From assembly GCF_016481275.1 (NCBI RefSeq), contig NZ_JAEMNW010000016.1:1-52473 (forward strand): DNA of 52,473 nucleotides, in the 5' to 3' direction. The DNA comes from Antrihabitans auranticaus (GTDB lineage Bacteria; Actinomycetota; Actinomycetes; Mycobacteriales; Mycobacteriaceae). The position numbers and the translations under genes were made by a program. The notes below the pieces were generated by a model. It was not told where the DNA came from. It saw only the letters and a list, made by a program, of their open reading frames with translations, and made no database searches. This document shows positions 8,001-17,199 of the stretch, in pieces; positions within the stretch are counted from its first letter, which is position 1; every line of letters begins with the position of its first letter.

Positions 8001-9440
8001 TTGAAACAGCAAGCTCATCCGTCATTTTTATGGTCTTCTTCTACGGTGAGTCAGGTTCATTTAGGTCACATATTCCACGTTGCGGGCAGTCCCACCGTCA
8101 CTGAGGCGGCAGCGGCCCTGGTTTCGATTCCAGACGGAGCGCTGGTAATCGACGACGACGGCAAAATCACGTACTGCGGTACGCGAGAAGGCAGCCCCGA
8201 AGGCGGCACGGTGCACGATCACCGGCCCGGCTTCCTGCTTCCAGGTTTCGTCGACACACACATCCATTTTCCGCAGACGTTCGCCGGGGATGCGTACGGT
8301 GGCGGCCAGCTGCTCGAGTGGCTCACCCTGTGCATCTTCCCGTCGGAGTCGAAATTCGGCGACCCGGAGTACGCACAGAAAGCCGCAGTCGAGTTCTGCA
8401 CCAGGCGAATTGCCGCGGGCACGACAGCGGCGATGGTGTTCGGCTCCGCGTTCCCGCACGCTCAGGACTCGTTGTTCAGCGAGACGCAACGCGTCGGCCT
8501 TCGCGTGGTCAGCGGCCGCGGAATTCAGACGGTCGGCACCGAAACCGCGCAGCCACTCATGACCTCGGAAGAGGACGCGATCAGGCTGACGACCGAAGAG
8601 ATCGAGAAGTGGCACGGTGCGGACACCGGCGACCCGGCGACCGCACTGCTGCACGTAGCGATCGTTCCGCGCTTCTCGCTGTCGGTGACGACGGAAACCT
8701 TGAAAAACCTTGGCGAGCTGTACGACTCGGTCAAGGACCGCGGTGTGTACGTCCACAGCCACCTGAACGAGAACAACCGTCCCGGCACGGGCGAGGTGGA
8801 CTCGACCAAGGAGACCTACCAGGTCAACTCGTACCTGGACACCTACGACGGCAAGTTCCTGCCAGGGTCACAAGTCGGCGGAAAGAGCCTGCTCGGCAGG
8901 AAGACGATCCTCGCCCACTGCGTGCATTGCCAGGACGTCGAACTGGAACGGATGGCGGAGACCGGGACGTCGATCTCGCACTGTCCCGTTTCGCAGCAGT
9001 TCCTGGGCTCCGGCACGATGCCATGGAAGCGCACGATTGCATCGGGTGTGAACGTGTCGGCCGGCACCGACTTCGGCGGCGGCGACGAATGGCTCATCTC
9101 GAAGGTACTTTCGGACGCGTTCAAGGTGCACATCTCCGAGGCCGGCGAAGACAGCATCTCGATGCATCCGGGCGAAATGTTGTTCATCGGAACCCTCGCC
9201 GGCGCACGCGCGCTCGACATGGAGCACCGCTTCGGCAACTTCGATGTCGGTAAGGAAGCCGACTTCCTGGTCGTCGACCCGTCCACGGTGCCCCAGCTCG
9301 ATGGGCACCTGACGAACGGAATCCGTTCGGACGAACCCACATTGGCACGGGATCAGACGCTGTTCCAGTTGCTCATGGGCATCCGCGAACCGGCTATCGC
9401 GGAGGTGTACGTACGCGGTCGCCGCGTTACGGCAGACTAG
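8001..9440 (+). CDS. guaD: Guanine deaminase
   Basis: 479 residues from a TTG at 8001, which follows an AGGA ribosome site with 8 bp spacing. An in-frame GTG at 8046 is an alternative that removes 15 poorly conserved residues. This amidohydrolase converts guanine to xanthine. The metal and catalytic motifs are PGFVDTHIHFPQ, the His of VHSHLNENN, LAHCVHC and SAGTDFGGG. The length fits the GuaD family (about 430-480). It is the last purine enzyme of the operon and starts directly after the transporter's TAG stop, supplying xanthine to the dehydrogenase. Confidence 0.93.
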   Translation: MKQQAHPSFLWSSSTVSQVHLGHIFHVAGSPTVTEAAAALVSIPDGALVIDDDGKITYCGTREGSPEGGTVHDHRPGFLLPGFVDTHIHFPQTFAGDAYGGGQLLEWLTLCIFPSESKFGDPEYAQKAAVEFCTRRIAAGTTAAMVFGSAFPHAQDSLFSETQRVGLRVVSGRGIQTVGTETAQPLMTSEEDAIRLTTEEIEKWHGADTGDPATALLHVAIVPRFSLSVTTETLKNLGELYDSVKDRGVYVHSHLNENNRPGTGEVDSTKETYQVNSYLDTYDGKFLPGSQVGGKSLLGRKTILAHCVHCQDVELERMAETGTSISHCPVSQQFLGSGTMPWKRTIASGVNVSAGTDFGGGDEWLISKVLSDAFKVHISEAGEDSISMHPGEMLFIGTLAGARALDMEHRFGNFDVGKEADFLVVDPSTVPQLDGHLTNGIRSDEPTLARDQTLFQLLMGIREPAIAEVYVRGRRVTAD

Positions 9441-9447
9441 CCAGTCC

Positions 9448-10395
9448 ATGCCGGACGCACACGCCTACACTGTCTTTCACCCGACGCACGACAGTGAGTC
9501 GTTCGACAGCTGGCTGCACGAGGTGGCAGCCAGCGCCGAAACCGAGCCCGGATTCGTCGAATCGCACGTCTCCGTGCACGACGGACGCCGCCTCGAGTGG
9601 GCTGTGTCGGCGGTATTCAGTTCCGAACAGCAACTGCACGACTGGTTGGACGGCGTGCGTGCCGACCTGCTCGAGGACGGCACAACACGAGGCTTCTACC
9701 GCAAAAGCTCGGACGTCATCGTCGTCGTCGGTGCAAATCCACCCGCCGGTGTGAGCGTCTTCCAGCACAGCGTCGCGGCAGGGAAAGAGAAAGAATTCAT
9801 CGCGGCGCAAGTCGTTTTGATCGAGAAGACCGCCGTGTTCCCAGGGTACGAAGGCACGATCGTCTTCCCGGCACATGGCAACGGGGAATGGTTGTCCGTC
9901 TTGCGATTTCGGACGGCCCAGCAGCTACGAGCGTGGCTGCAATCGAAAGAGCGCGCGGCGGCATTGCCCAACCTGCGTGCGCATCTCACGGAGGACTTCA
10001 AAGAGGCATCGCACACGACCCCGTTCGGCTCGACCGTGCGCTTCCAGAACGGCGAGACACTGATTACGCCGAAATGGAAATCGGCGATGATCGTGTTGCT
10101 GGTCCTGTACCCGACCGTGATGGTCCTTTCGCGCTTCCTTGGACCGCAGCTCGACAGAATGGGAGCAGCACCAGGGCTCGCGCTGTGGTTCAGCCAGATT
10201 TGCAGCGTCGGGTTGATGACCTACTTCTTCATTCCCCCCGTATCGAAGTGGTTCAGCAAATGGCTGGACCCGATCGACGGAGCCGGACTCCGCACCAGCA
10301 TCGTCGGTGCGTTCATTGTTTCGGCCGTCTACGTCGCGACTCTGGCCCTGTTTCTATCGGTCCAGTGGCTGCAGTTCTGGGACTACAACAAGTAG
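9448..10395 (+). CDS. Membrane protein with two antibiotic-biosynthesis-monooxygenase-like (ABM) domains
   Basis: 315 residues. Two ferredoxin-like ABM-type domains (about 5-95 and 100-190) carry the GFVESHVSV and GYEGTIVF strands typical of the fold. They are followed by three membrane segments around MIVLLVLYPTVMVLSRFL, LWFSQICSVGLMTYFFIPP and IVGAFIVSAVYVATLALFL. The gene starts 7 bp after guanine deaminase and may share its transcript. ABM proteins range from cofactor-free oxygenases to heme-degrading enzymes; here the substrate is unknown. Fusion to a membrane anchor suggests action at the inner face of the membrane. Confidence 0.75.
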   Translation: MPDAHAYTVFHPTHDSESFDSWLHEVAASAETEPGFVESHVSVHDGRRLEWAVSAVFSSEQQLHDWLDGVRADLLEDGTTRGFYRKSSDVIVVVGANPPAGVSVFQHSVAAGKEKEFIAAQVVLIEKTAVFPGYEGTIVFPAHGNGEWLSVLRFRTAQQLRAWLQSKERAAALPNLRAHLTEDFKEASHTTPFGSTVRFQNGETLITPKWKSAMIVLLVLYPTVMVLSRFLGPQLDRMGAAPGLALWFSQICSVGLMTYFFIPPVSKWFSKWLDPIDGAGLRTSIVGAFIVSAVYVATLALFLSVQWLQFWDYNK

Positions 10396-10499
10396 CCCGC
10401 TGAGCTGCGAAAACCCGCGATCTGCCCCTGTTGCATTCGATCTTGAGGTGCTTTACTTGAGATAAGGAAACCGTGTCGTTTCTAAGGGGATGAACGGCC

Positions 10500-11258
10500 A
10501 TGCGGAAGCCGTTTGCTCGACTCGTTTTTGTTCTGATTCTTGCTGCAATCCCCGCTGTCGGGTTGAGTGCAGGCGCGCAGGCCGGTGCCCTGGGGCCACC
10601 ATCGACAGGGCGTGTGCCTGCACCCACGATCTCGCCCCCCGACGGTGCGGTCGTCGGCGTCGCGATGCCGATCACCGTCACGTTCGGTGCGCCGGTGACG
10701 TCACGCGCCGCCGCGGAGAGCTCGATCACGATCACCGCCTCCAAACCCGTCACAGGCACGTTCACCTGGCCGACCGATCGCGAAGTCCAGTGGACTCCCA
10801 ATGGCTTCTGGCCGGCGTACACGGACGTCACGGTGCAGGCCGCCGGGTACCGCACGGAGTTCGAGGTCGGCCGCTCGCTCGTTGCGGTCGCCGATGTGTC
10901 GAATCACCAGTTCACGGTGAGCATCGACGACGTCGTCGTCCAGGTCTTCCCCGCATCGATGGGCAAGCCCGGCTTCGAAACGCCGTACGGCACTTTCCCG
11001 GTTCTCGAGAAGTTCCGGAACCTGATCATGGACTCTTCGACCATCGGTATTCCGGTCAACTCCCCGGAGGGGTACCGACTCAACACCGACTACGCAGTCC
11101 GGATCACCTGGGGTGGGGTGTTCGTACACGGCGCACCGTGGTCGGTCGACTCACAGGGGTACGCCAACGTCAGCCACGGCTGCATCAACCTCAGCACGTC
11201 GAACGCAGGCTGGTTCTACAACAACTCGACCATCGGCGACCCGGTGGTCGTCACGTAG
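10500..11258 (+). CDS. Secreted L,D-transpeptidase (YkuD domain)
   Basis: 252 residues. Residues 1-29 look like a signal peptide (basic start, hydrophobic core, AGAQAGA end). An Ig-like domain (about 40-125) precedes the YkuD catalytic domain, whose signature shows His210 (VFVHGAPW) and SHGCINLS with His226 and Cys228. Such enzymes make 3-3 cross-links in peptidoglycan or attach proteins to it, as in mycobacterial Ldt enzymes. The start has an AAGGGG ribosome site. Length is shorter than typical Ldt paralogs (about 400), leaving only one Ig-like domain. It converges on the cyclase gene with an 8-bp overlap of 3' ends. Confidence 0.9.
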   Translation: MRKPFARLVFVLILAAIPAVGLSAGAQAGALGPPSTGRVPAPTISPPDGAVVGVAMPITVTFGAPVTSRAAAESSITITASKPVTGTFTWPTDREVQWTPNGFWPAYTDVTVQAAGYRTEFEVGRSLVAVADVSNHQFTVSIDDVVVQVFPASMGKPGFETPYGTFPVLEKFRNLIMDSSTIGIPVNSPEGYRLNTDYAVRITWGGVFVHGAPWSVDSQGYANVSHGCINLSTSNAGWFYNNSTIGDPVVVT

Positions 11259-12060
11259 TCGGTCCGACCCACTCCACGGGGTGGACTTGATGTATGCCGC
11301 GTAGGCCCTTCAACTCGACGGCGCGCGGGGTGCCGAAAGTCAGGTCGGACTCTTCGGCAACGGCAGCACGGACAACGTCGCTGACGAGCACCTCTCCCCC
11401 GTCGGCCTGCGCTGCGACTCGGGCCGCTAGCGCCACATTCCGACCGAACAGGTCGTCCCCACGCCGGACCGCGTCACCGGTGTGAATTCCGATGCGCACC
11501 CGCACGTCGGTTCCGCGAGTCCACTGCAGCGGATCGGAAAGCTTGCGCTGCACGTCGATTCCGCACCGCACGGCCTCGTCGGGGCGCGCGAACGCAACCA
11601 TGAAGCCATCGCCCTGGGTCTTGACCACATGTCCGCTGTGCTTGGCGATGCGGCTGCGCAGGATCTTGTCGTGCCGACTGAGAATGCCGACCCACGCCTT
11701 GTCGCCCAGCTGATCGTTGAGCGCAGTCGAGCCTTCGATATCGGAGAAGAAGATGGTCACCGTGCCGTCTCGCGCAGCCAACCGCGCGAGGTCGGGCTGT
11801 TCGACCTGAGCCCAGCCTGCGAGGTCCTCGACCGAGCTGCGCAGCGCCTTCGTGATGCCTTGCTCCCGAACCAGGTTCGCGGTTTCCCAGACTGCTTTGA
11901 CGGCACCGCGACCGCTCGCGAGCCAACTCCGCTCACGACCCGATGCGAGTTGCCGCTCGAGTTGCCGCACGCGGTAGCGACTGCGAATCAACAACCCGCC
12001 GACGACGAACAGCACGATGCTCTCGACGAGCACAACGAGGACGAGGACGGTCTCGAGCAT
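11251..12060 (-). CDS. Membrane-anchored class III adenylate/guanylate cyclase domain protein
   Basis: 269 residues: one N-terminal membrane helix (about 3-25), a linker, then a class III cyclase domain (about 97-265). Metal ligands Asp107 (FFSDIEGST) and Asp151 (TQGDGF) are present, as is substrate-selecting Lys147. Arg214 in LAARVA is present, but the Asn normally four residues before it is Ala210, with Asn208 two residues further upstream. That pattern may lower or alter activity. The cyclase would act on the cytoplasmic side. It is followed by a thioesterase gene reading the same way, 6 bp apart. Confidence 0.85.
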   Translation of the reverse strand: MLETVLVLVVLVESIVLFVVGGLLIRSRYRVRQLERQLASGRERSWLASGRGAVKAVWETANLVREQGITKALRSSVEDLAGWAQVEQPDLARLAARDGTVTIFFSDIEGSTALNDQLGDKAWVGILSRHDKILRSRIAKHSGHVVKTQGDGFMVAFARPDEAVRCGIDVQRKLSDPLQWTRGTDVRVRIGIHTGDAVRRGDDLFGRNVALAARVAAQADGGEVLVSDVVRAAVAEESDLTFGTPRAVELKGLRGIHQVHPVEWVGPTT

Positions 12061-12066
12061 CGGCAG

Positions 12067-12540
12067 TCAGCTTCGCTGCGCAACCGCACTGAGCTGGTTC
12101 CTGATCGGCTCGGGTATGTCGATGGGGCGACGCGTCGACTTGTCGACGTACACATGGGTCCACCGGCCGACCGCCGCCACCGCTTTTCCTGCCGCGGAAC
12201 TCTCGCCCGGTTCGTGCGCGAACAGGCCGAGCCGGTACGTGACGCTGCTGCGACCCAGTCGCGCGACCGCGAGGCCGACGACGAGCGTCTGCGGAAATCG
12301 CACCTCGTGGAAGTACTTGCACCCCGATTCGGCGACAACACCGAGGGCGGGCATATCGGTCGGCGGGAAGCCGGTCACTTCGCTGAGCCAACCGTTGATC
12401 ACGGTGTCGAAGACTTGGTAGTGGACCGCATTGTTCAGATGCCCGAACACGTCGTTGTCCGACCAACGGGTACCGACGCTACGCAGGATGGGGAAGTCTT
12501 CGACGGTCAGTTGCCGCTCGTCCACGGTCGGCTCGGTCAT
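12067..12540 (-). CDS. Acyl-CoA thioesterase (4HBT hot-dog fold)
   Basis: 157 residues. The catalytic signature WSDNDVFGHLNNAVHY (about 26-41) is the 4HBT/YbgC pattern with Asp as the likely base. This family hydrolyses acyl-CoA thioesters. The start ATG (12538-12540 complement) overlaps the stop of the alcohol dehydrogenase by 4 bp, so the two are translationally coupled. An alcohol dehydrogenase plus thioesterase suggests handling of an alcohol/aldehyde-derived acyl group, but the substrate is not evident. Confidence 0.85.
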   Translation of the reverse strand: MTEPTVDERQLTVEDFPILRSVGTRWSDNDVFGHLNNAVHYQVFDTVINGWLSEVTGFPPTDMPALGVVAESGCKYFHEVRFPQTLVVGLAVARLGRSSVTYRLGLFAHEPGESSAAGKAVAAVGRWTHVYVDKSTRRPIDIPEPIRNQLSAVAQRS

Positions 12541-13652
12541 TCGGCTGCCTCGAAGTCGATGATCTGGCGGATCGCGCGGCCGTCGGCGAGTTCGTCCATG
12601 GCATCGTTGATGTCCTCGAGCGCGATGCGGGAGGACACCAGTTTGTCCACGGGAAGCCTTCCGGCACGCCACATTTCCGCGAACGTCGGAATGTCGCGGC
12701 TCGGGACTGCAGAGCCCAGATAGCTTCCGACGATCGTGCGCCCCTCGGCGACCAGGCTGGTCGGCGAGAACGACGTTCGCGCGTCGGGTGCGGGCAGGCC
12801 GACCGTCACCGTCGTACCACCCGGCTCGGTCAAGGCGATCGCTCCCTCGAGCGCACGTGCGCTTCCGGTCGCGTCGATCACGAGTGGCGCCTTGATCGCT
12901 GCCTGGACGATGTCGTCGGGCCGATAGGCCGCGTGGGCGCCGAGTTTTATCGCTGCATCGAGTTTCGACGCGACGGCGTCGACACCGATCACCCGAACAC
13001 CGTCGTAGGCAAGGGCGGTGAGTATCGCGGCCATCCCGACTCCACCGAGTCCGACGACGATCACCGTGTCCCCGGCGCTCGGGGGCGCCGCATTGACGAT
13101 CGCTCCGCCGCCGGTCAGAACCGCGCACCCGAGCACGGCGGCTACGTCCGGCGGGATGTCATCGGGCACGCGCACGATCGAATGTGTGTCCACCACAGCG
13201 TGGGTCGCGAACGCGGACACGCCGAGATGGTGCATGATCTGCTCGCCGGTACGCGTCAAGCGGCTGCCACCGCCGAGGAGGCCGCCGACCACGTTGGCCG
13301 CGCTGCCCGGAATACAGGGACGCTTGCCCTCCGTCGCGCAGCCGGCGCAATCGCCACATCGCGGCAGGAAGGTCATCACGACCCGGTCGCCGACAGCGAG
13401 ATCGGTGACACCATCGCCGAGGACTTCGATACGGCCCGATGCTTCGTGCCCGAGGAGCATGGGAACGGGTCGCACGCGGTTGCCGTCGACCACCGATAGG
13501 TCCGAATGACAAAGCCCCGCAGCCTCGATGCGCACCAGCACTTCGCCCGGCCCGGGCGGCGCCAATTCGAGTTCGCTGATCGTCAGCGGCCGCGAGTCCC
13601 GATAGGGACGCGGGCGACCGATATCTTCGAGCACAGCGCCGCGAATCCTCAT
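12537..13652 (-). CDS. Zinc-dependent alcohol dehydrogenase (class III-like, AdhD type)
   Basis: 371 residues from the ATG at 13652, which has an AAAGGA ribosome site; the frame is open 30 bp further upstream. It is a medium-chain dehydrogenase. Catalytic zinc ligands are in GLCHSDL and GHEASG, structural zinc in CGDCAGC...C, and the NAD(H) fold starts VVGLGGVGMAA. It would interconvert an alcohol and aldehyde with NAD. It is coupled to the downstream thioesterase and is divergent from the WS/DGAT gene. In the M. tuberculosis mymA locus an AdhD homolog also lies near WS/DGAT genes, which supports a link to lipid alcohol metabolism. Confidence 0.9.
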   Translation of the reverse strand: MRIRGAVLEDIGRPRPYRDSRPLTISELELAPPGPGEVLVRIEAAGLCHSDLSVVDGNRVRPVPMLLGHEASGRIEVLGDGVTDLAVGDRVVMTFLPRCGDCAGCATEGKRPCIPGSAANVVGGLLGGGSRLTRTGEQIMHHLGVSAFATHAVVDTHSIVRVPDDIPPDVAAVLGCAVLTGGGAIVNAAPPSAGDTVIVVGLGGVGMAAILTALAYDGVRVIGVDAVASKLDAAIKLGAHAAYRPDDIVQAAIKAPLVIDATGSARALEGAIALTEPGGTTVTVGLPAPDARTSFSPTSLVAEGRTIVGSYLGSAVPSRDIPTFAEMWRAGRLPVDKLVSSRIALEDINDAMDELADGRAIRQIIDFEAAE

Positions 13653-13725
13653 GGCTAGAGTCCTTTCTCTGCGCGGCCTCACGCTACATGGCTAGGCTGG
13701 CGACGCGGATCGATGGAGGTGGTGA

Positions 13726-15075
13726 ATGAAGCTTCTCAGTCCAGTTGACGCGATGTTCGTCAGGATGGAGTCCAAGCGAACACCGATGCATATCGGCGCG
13801 CTGATGATCTTCGAACTTCCGGACGGCGCTGCACCGGACTTCGCTGCGAAGTTGCACACCGCCTTCTCCCAGCTGACCTTTCTGCCATGGCCTTTCGACA
13901 GCGTGGTCCACGACGGACCGTTCAAATTGATGCCGTCGTGGCGGCAGGTCGAGCCCGATCCCGAGTATCACGTGCGGCTCAATGCACTCCCGTTCCCCGG
14001 CACCGATCGCGAACTCGGCACCCTCGTCTCGCGGCTGCATTCGAACCCGCTCGACTTCGACCGGCCGCTGTGGGAGGCGCACATCATCGAGGGTCTTTCG
14101 GACCGTCGCTTCGCCTTCTATTTCAAGGCCCACCACTGCGCCGTCGACGGAATGGGTGCGGTGAACACGATCAAGCGGTGGCTGAGCACGAATCCCGAAG
14201 GCACCGAATGGTTGACACCCGTCACGAGCAGCGAATTCGTGCCGGATTCCAAAGCAGCCTTCCTGACGAAGACGTCGTTGCGCCGGGTTGCGGACGGCGC
14301 GGTCGCCGTTGGCGAGCTCACCAAGCGGCTCGGTGGAATGTTCCGTGGCGCAAACAGTTCCGTACGTGCTGCCCTCAAGACGCCGCGTGCGCCGTTCAAC
14401 ACACGACTGACGCAGCAGCGCCGGTTGGCAATCCAGTCGCTCGAACTGGCTCGCCTGCGCGCCATTGCGAAATCGACGGGAACGACGGTCAACGACGTCA
14501 CCCTTGCGGTGTGCAGCGGCGCGATCCGGAATTTCCTGCTCGATGCGAAGGCGCTGCCGAAGAAGAGCTTGACTGCATCCGTACCGGTCGGCTTCGAGCG
14601 CGACGAGGACACGGTCAACGCCGCAACAGGATTCGTATGCCCTCTGGGCACAGACGAAGTCGATCCGATCGTCAGGCTGCGGACAATCAGTGCCGCGACC
14701 GCCAGGGGAAAGAAGGAAATCCTGGCGATGACGCCGAATGCGTTGCAGCACTACACCGTGCTCGGACTGCTGCCGCTGACGCTCGGCCAGAAGACAGGCG
14801 CCCTGACGCGGCTGCCACCCCTGTTCAATTTCACCGTGTCCAACGTCGTCTTGAGCAAGGAAACCTTGTACCTCAACGGCGCTCGGCTGGCGTCGATCGT
14901 GCCGGTGTCCTTCCTGTGCGACGGGTACGGGCTCAATGTCACGCTGGTCGGTTACACGGACAAGGTGGTGCTCGGTTTCGTCGGTTGCCGCGACACGCTG
15001 CCACACCTGCAGAATCTCGCGAAGTACGCGGGCGAAGCCCTGCACCAACTCGAATTGGCTGCCGGCGTGGACTAG
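13726..15075 (+). CDS. Wax ester synthase / diacylglycerol acyltransferase (WS/DGAT)
   Basis: 449 residues, the usual family length. The active-site motif HHCAVDG lies at 136-142 (HHxxxDG), and the C-terminal FNFTVSNV motif matches the family's conserved N/S-P/V region. The enzyme joins acyl-CoA to a fatty alcohol or diacylglycerol, giving storage wax esters or triacylglycerol. The start ATG is preceded by GGAGGTGGTGA. The fatty acyl-CoA reductase at 45846-47855 could supply the alcohol. The gene diverges from the alcohol dehydrogenase and converges on the SPFH gene. Confidence 0.93.
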   Translation: MKLLSPVDAMFVRMESKRTPMHIGALMIFELPDGAAPDFAAKLHTAFSQLTFLPWPFDSVVHDGPFKLMPSWRQVEPDPEYHVRLNALPFPGTDRELGTLVSRLHSNPLDFDRPLWEAHIIEGLSDRRFAFYFKAHHCAVDGMGAVNTIKRWLSTNPEGTEWLTPVTSSEFVPDSKAAFLTKTSLRRVADGAVAVGELTKRLGGMFRGANSSVRAALKTPRAPFNTRLTQQRRLAIQSLELARLRAIAKSTGTTVNDVTLAVCSGAIRNFLLDAKALPKKSLTASVPVGFERDEDTVNAATGFVCPLGTDEVDPIVRLRTISAATARGKKEILAMTPNALQHYTVLGLLPLTLGQKTGALTRLPPLFNFTVSNVVLSKETLYLNGARLASIVPVSFLCDGYGLNVTLVGYTDKVVLGFVGCRDTLPHLQNLAKYAGEALHQLELAAGVD

Positions 15076-15082
15076 GCACGGT

Positions 15083-15107
15083 GCCTGATTCACTCGCCTG
15101 ATTCACT
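15083..15107. repeat. Short tandem duplication between convergent gene ends
   Basis: GCCTGATTCACT occurs at 15083-15094 and again at 15096-15107, a period of 13 bp. The second copy contains the stop codon of the SPFH gene. Just before it, AGGCAC-G-GTGCCT (15074-15086) forms a small dyad. It looks like a slip-strand duplication; no clear terminator U-tract follows. Confidence 0.6.
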
Positions 15108-15816
15108 TCTGGGCGCTGCCGATCGCGCTCAACGCGGCGGGGACGTGACCGTTCGACGTCGGTGCGAGGGCCGGACCGAGGCTGATCGCATTGGCGAGGA
15201 TCTGCGCGTCGACGGGTGCGTACTTGATGATGTTGACGGCGTTGAGTGCGACGCCGAGTCCGTCCAGCTTGGCCCGGGACCGGCGCCTGACCTCGGCAAG
15301 CACGTCGGCATCGGTCTCCATCCTTCCGACTTCTTGCCCATAGATGCTCGACCGCAGCGCATTGGTCACGATCGCCAGCACTGTCTCGTCGAGATCGTCG
15401 GCGCGCATAGCTGCGCGGGCGACGCGATACGCGTCGGTCTGCACACGCCAGTTGACGTCGCAGCGGATGATCCATTTCTGGCGCACGTCATGGTGTGGAT
15501 CTGCGCGGGTCGTTTCGATGTCCTCGGTGCGGCTCGTCCGGAGGTTCACCGAAATCTTGACGAGTCGCCAGACGAACGGAAATCGCACACCCGGCCGGCC
15601 TGGCCGCAGAATCTTGGGGCGGTCGCCGACCCAGTGCCGGACTACGACGCCGAGGCGCAACCACACACCGCGCTCGTTGCGCCGCACCGAGAAGAAGCTG
15701 AATCGAACAAGGCCGGCACCGGCAATGAGCGTACCGACATAGACAAGGCCCACCCAGGGGTTTCCTCCTGCGCCGGGCAATCCCCCGAGAACCCTGGTCA
15801 GCGGCTCGACAGTCAC
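15103..15816 (-). CDS. Membrane-anchored SPFH/band 7 domain protein
   Basis: 237 residues from a GTG at 15816 with GGAG 8 bp upstream; a GTG at 15825 is in frame but too close to that site. One N-terminal membrane segment (VGLVYVGTLIAGAGLVRFSF) is followed by a band 7-like region (about 50-225) with the characteristic VKISVNLRTS, DVNWRVQTDAYRVA and RRRSRAKLDGLGVAL stretches. SPFH proteins oligomerise on membranes and organise microdomains or chaperone proteases. No NfeD or FtsH partner is adjacent, so a specific role cannot be given. Confidence 0.7.
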   Translation of the reverse strand: MTVEPLTRVLGGLPGAGGNPWVGLVYVGTLIAGAGLVRFSFFSVRRNERGVWLRLGVVVRHWVGDRPKILRPGRPGVRFPFVWRLVKISVNLRTSRTEDIETTRADPHHDVRQKWIIRCDVNWRVQTDAYRVARAAMRADDLDETVLAIVTNALRSSIYGQEVGRMETDADVLAEVRRRSRAKLDGLGVALNAVNIIKYAPVDAQILANAISLGPALAPTSNGHVPAALSAIGSAQK

Positions 15817-15870
15817 CGCACACACTCCAACTAGGCGGCCGCCGACGCCATTGTCGACGGTCGATTCAAT

Positions 15871-15904
15871 TCTAATCCTTATTATCCTTAACTTAGCTAA
15901 TTAG
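15871..15904. promoter_or_regulatory. AT-rich regulatory segment between SPFH and lipase genes
   Basis: In a GC-rich window this stretch is strikingly AT-rich. It holds two ATCCTTA direct repeats 9 bp apart (15875-15881 and 15884-15890) and two overlapping 8-bp palindromes, TTAGCTAA (15893-15900) and CTAATTAG (15897-15904). It lies in the divergent promoter region, 57 bp before the lipase start. Promoter or regulator binding is inferred from composition. Confidence 0.4.
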
Positions 15905-15960
15905 TGATCGGGCCACCGCATTCGCAGCGCAGATCGATCGCACGTGGATAAAGTTGAGCG

Positions 15961-17199
15961 ATGAAGCAGTCACGCTCCGTGCTGGCTGTCATCGCGGCAA
16001 TTGCGGCCGCAGTCGTTCTCAGCGTGACTCCGACCGCGCATGCACTTCCGGACACCGCCCCCGATCCCGGCGTGCCGCTCGCGGGTTTCTACACGCCGCC
16101 CAATCCCCTGCCGCCCGGTCAGCCTGGCGACGTCATCAAGACCGAACCGATGACCGTTTTGTTGGACCCGGTCCTCCGCGTGAAGCTCACGGATCGCGCC
16201 GAGCGAATCATGTATCGCAGCACGGATCTACACGGGAATCCGATCGCGATCACCGGCACTCTGGTCCGGCCGTTCGCGGAGTGGCCGGGCCCAGGTCCAC
16301 AGCCGCTCGTCAGCCTCGCAGCCGGCACCCAGGGTGCCGGAGACCAGTGCGCGCCGAGCCACGAGATGGAAGCCGGCACCTTCTACGAATGGTTTGCGGT
16401 GACGCAACTCGTCGCGCGCGGCTGGGCGGTGGTCGTGACCGACTATCGCGGCCTCGGCACGCCCGGCGCACACACCATGCTCAACCGCGTCGATTCCGCC
16501 CACGCCGTGCTGGACGGGGCGCGCGCCGGCCGCCAGATCATCGGCCCTGGACCGGTCGGCATCGCGGGCTACTCCCAGGGCGGCCAGGCTGCCGCGGCGG
16601 CCGCAGAACTGCAACCGACCTATGCACCCGACCTCGCACTCGTCGGCGCCTATGCCGGCGCAGTTCCCGCGGACCTGTCCAAGAACGGCGGCAGGACCGA
16701 GATCGCCACGGCCGGCGCCGAGGTGGGCTGGCTGATCAACGGCCTGATCGAGGCCTATCCCGACCGCGCCGACGCCATTCGGGACCTGTTCAACCCGGCC
16801 GGAATCACCATGCTGGAGACGACGCGAAGGCAGTGCGGCTTCGACACCCTCATCCAGTACGGCTCGACCGAGACAACCGAATTCACCCGCGACGGCCGGC
16901 CGATCGCCGCGTACCTCGAACAGGAACCCATCGCGTCGCTGCTCGCCGACCAACGCGTCGGAAACTTGACCCCCACCGCACCGATACTGCTCGTGCACGG
17001 CTCGAACGACGACTCCGTGCCGACCTCACAAACCCGCCAACTGGCGGCCGACTGGACTGCAGGCGGTGCGAACGTCCAATTCACCGAGATCGACGGTCCG
17101 GCGCTGATTCCCGGCACGGGCGCCTCACATTTTCTTGCGAGCCTCCCCTCGCACGCTGACGGTGCGGAGTTCTTGGCGCAGCAGTTCGCGAGCTACTGA
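15961..17199 (+). CDS. Secreted lipase, LIP family
   Basis: 412 residues. A clear signal peptide ends around TPTAHA (about residue 29). The alpha/beta hydrolase fold has the oxyanion region SLAAGTQGAG, the nucleophile motif GYSQGGQ (Ser near residue 203), the acid in HGSNDDSVP, and a C-terminal His in GASHF. The LIP family (secretory lipase, PF03583) hydrolyses triacylglycerols and other esters outside the cell and is frequent in nocardioform actinomycetes. The 3' end overlaps the convergent reductase gene by 7 bp. A second member lies at 23573-24697. Confidence 0.88.
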   Translation: MKQSRSVLAVIAAIAAAVVLSVTPTAHALPDTAPDPGVPLAGFYTPPNPLPPGQPGDVIKTEPMTVLLDPVLRVKLTDRAERIMYRSTDLHGNPIAITGTLVRPFAEWPGPGPQPLVSLAAGTQGAGDQCAPSHEMEAGTFYEWFAVTQLVARGWAVVVTDYRGLGTPGAHTMLNRVDSAHAVLDGARAGRQIIGPGPVGIAGYSQGGQAAAAAAELQPTYAPDLALVGAYAGAVPADLSKNGGRTEIATAGAEVGWLINGLIEAYPDRADAIRDLFNPAGITMLETTRRQCGFDTLIQYGSTETTEFTRDGRPIAAYLEQEPIASLLADQRVGNLTPTAPILLVHGSNDDSVPTSQTRQLAADWTAGGANVQFTEIDGPALIPGTGASHFLASLPSHADGAEFLAQQFASY

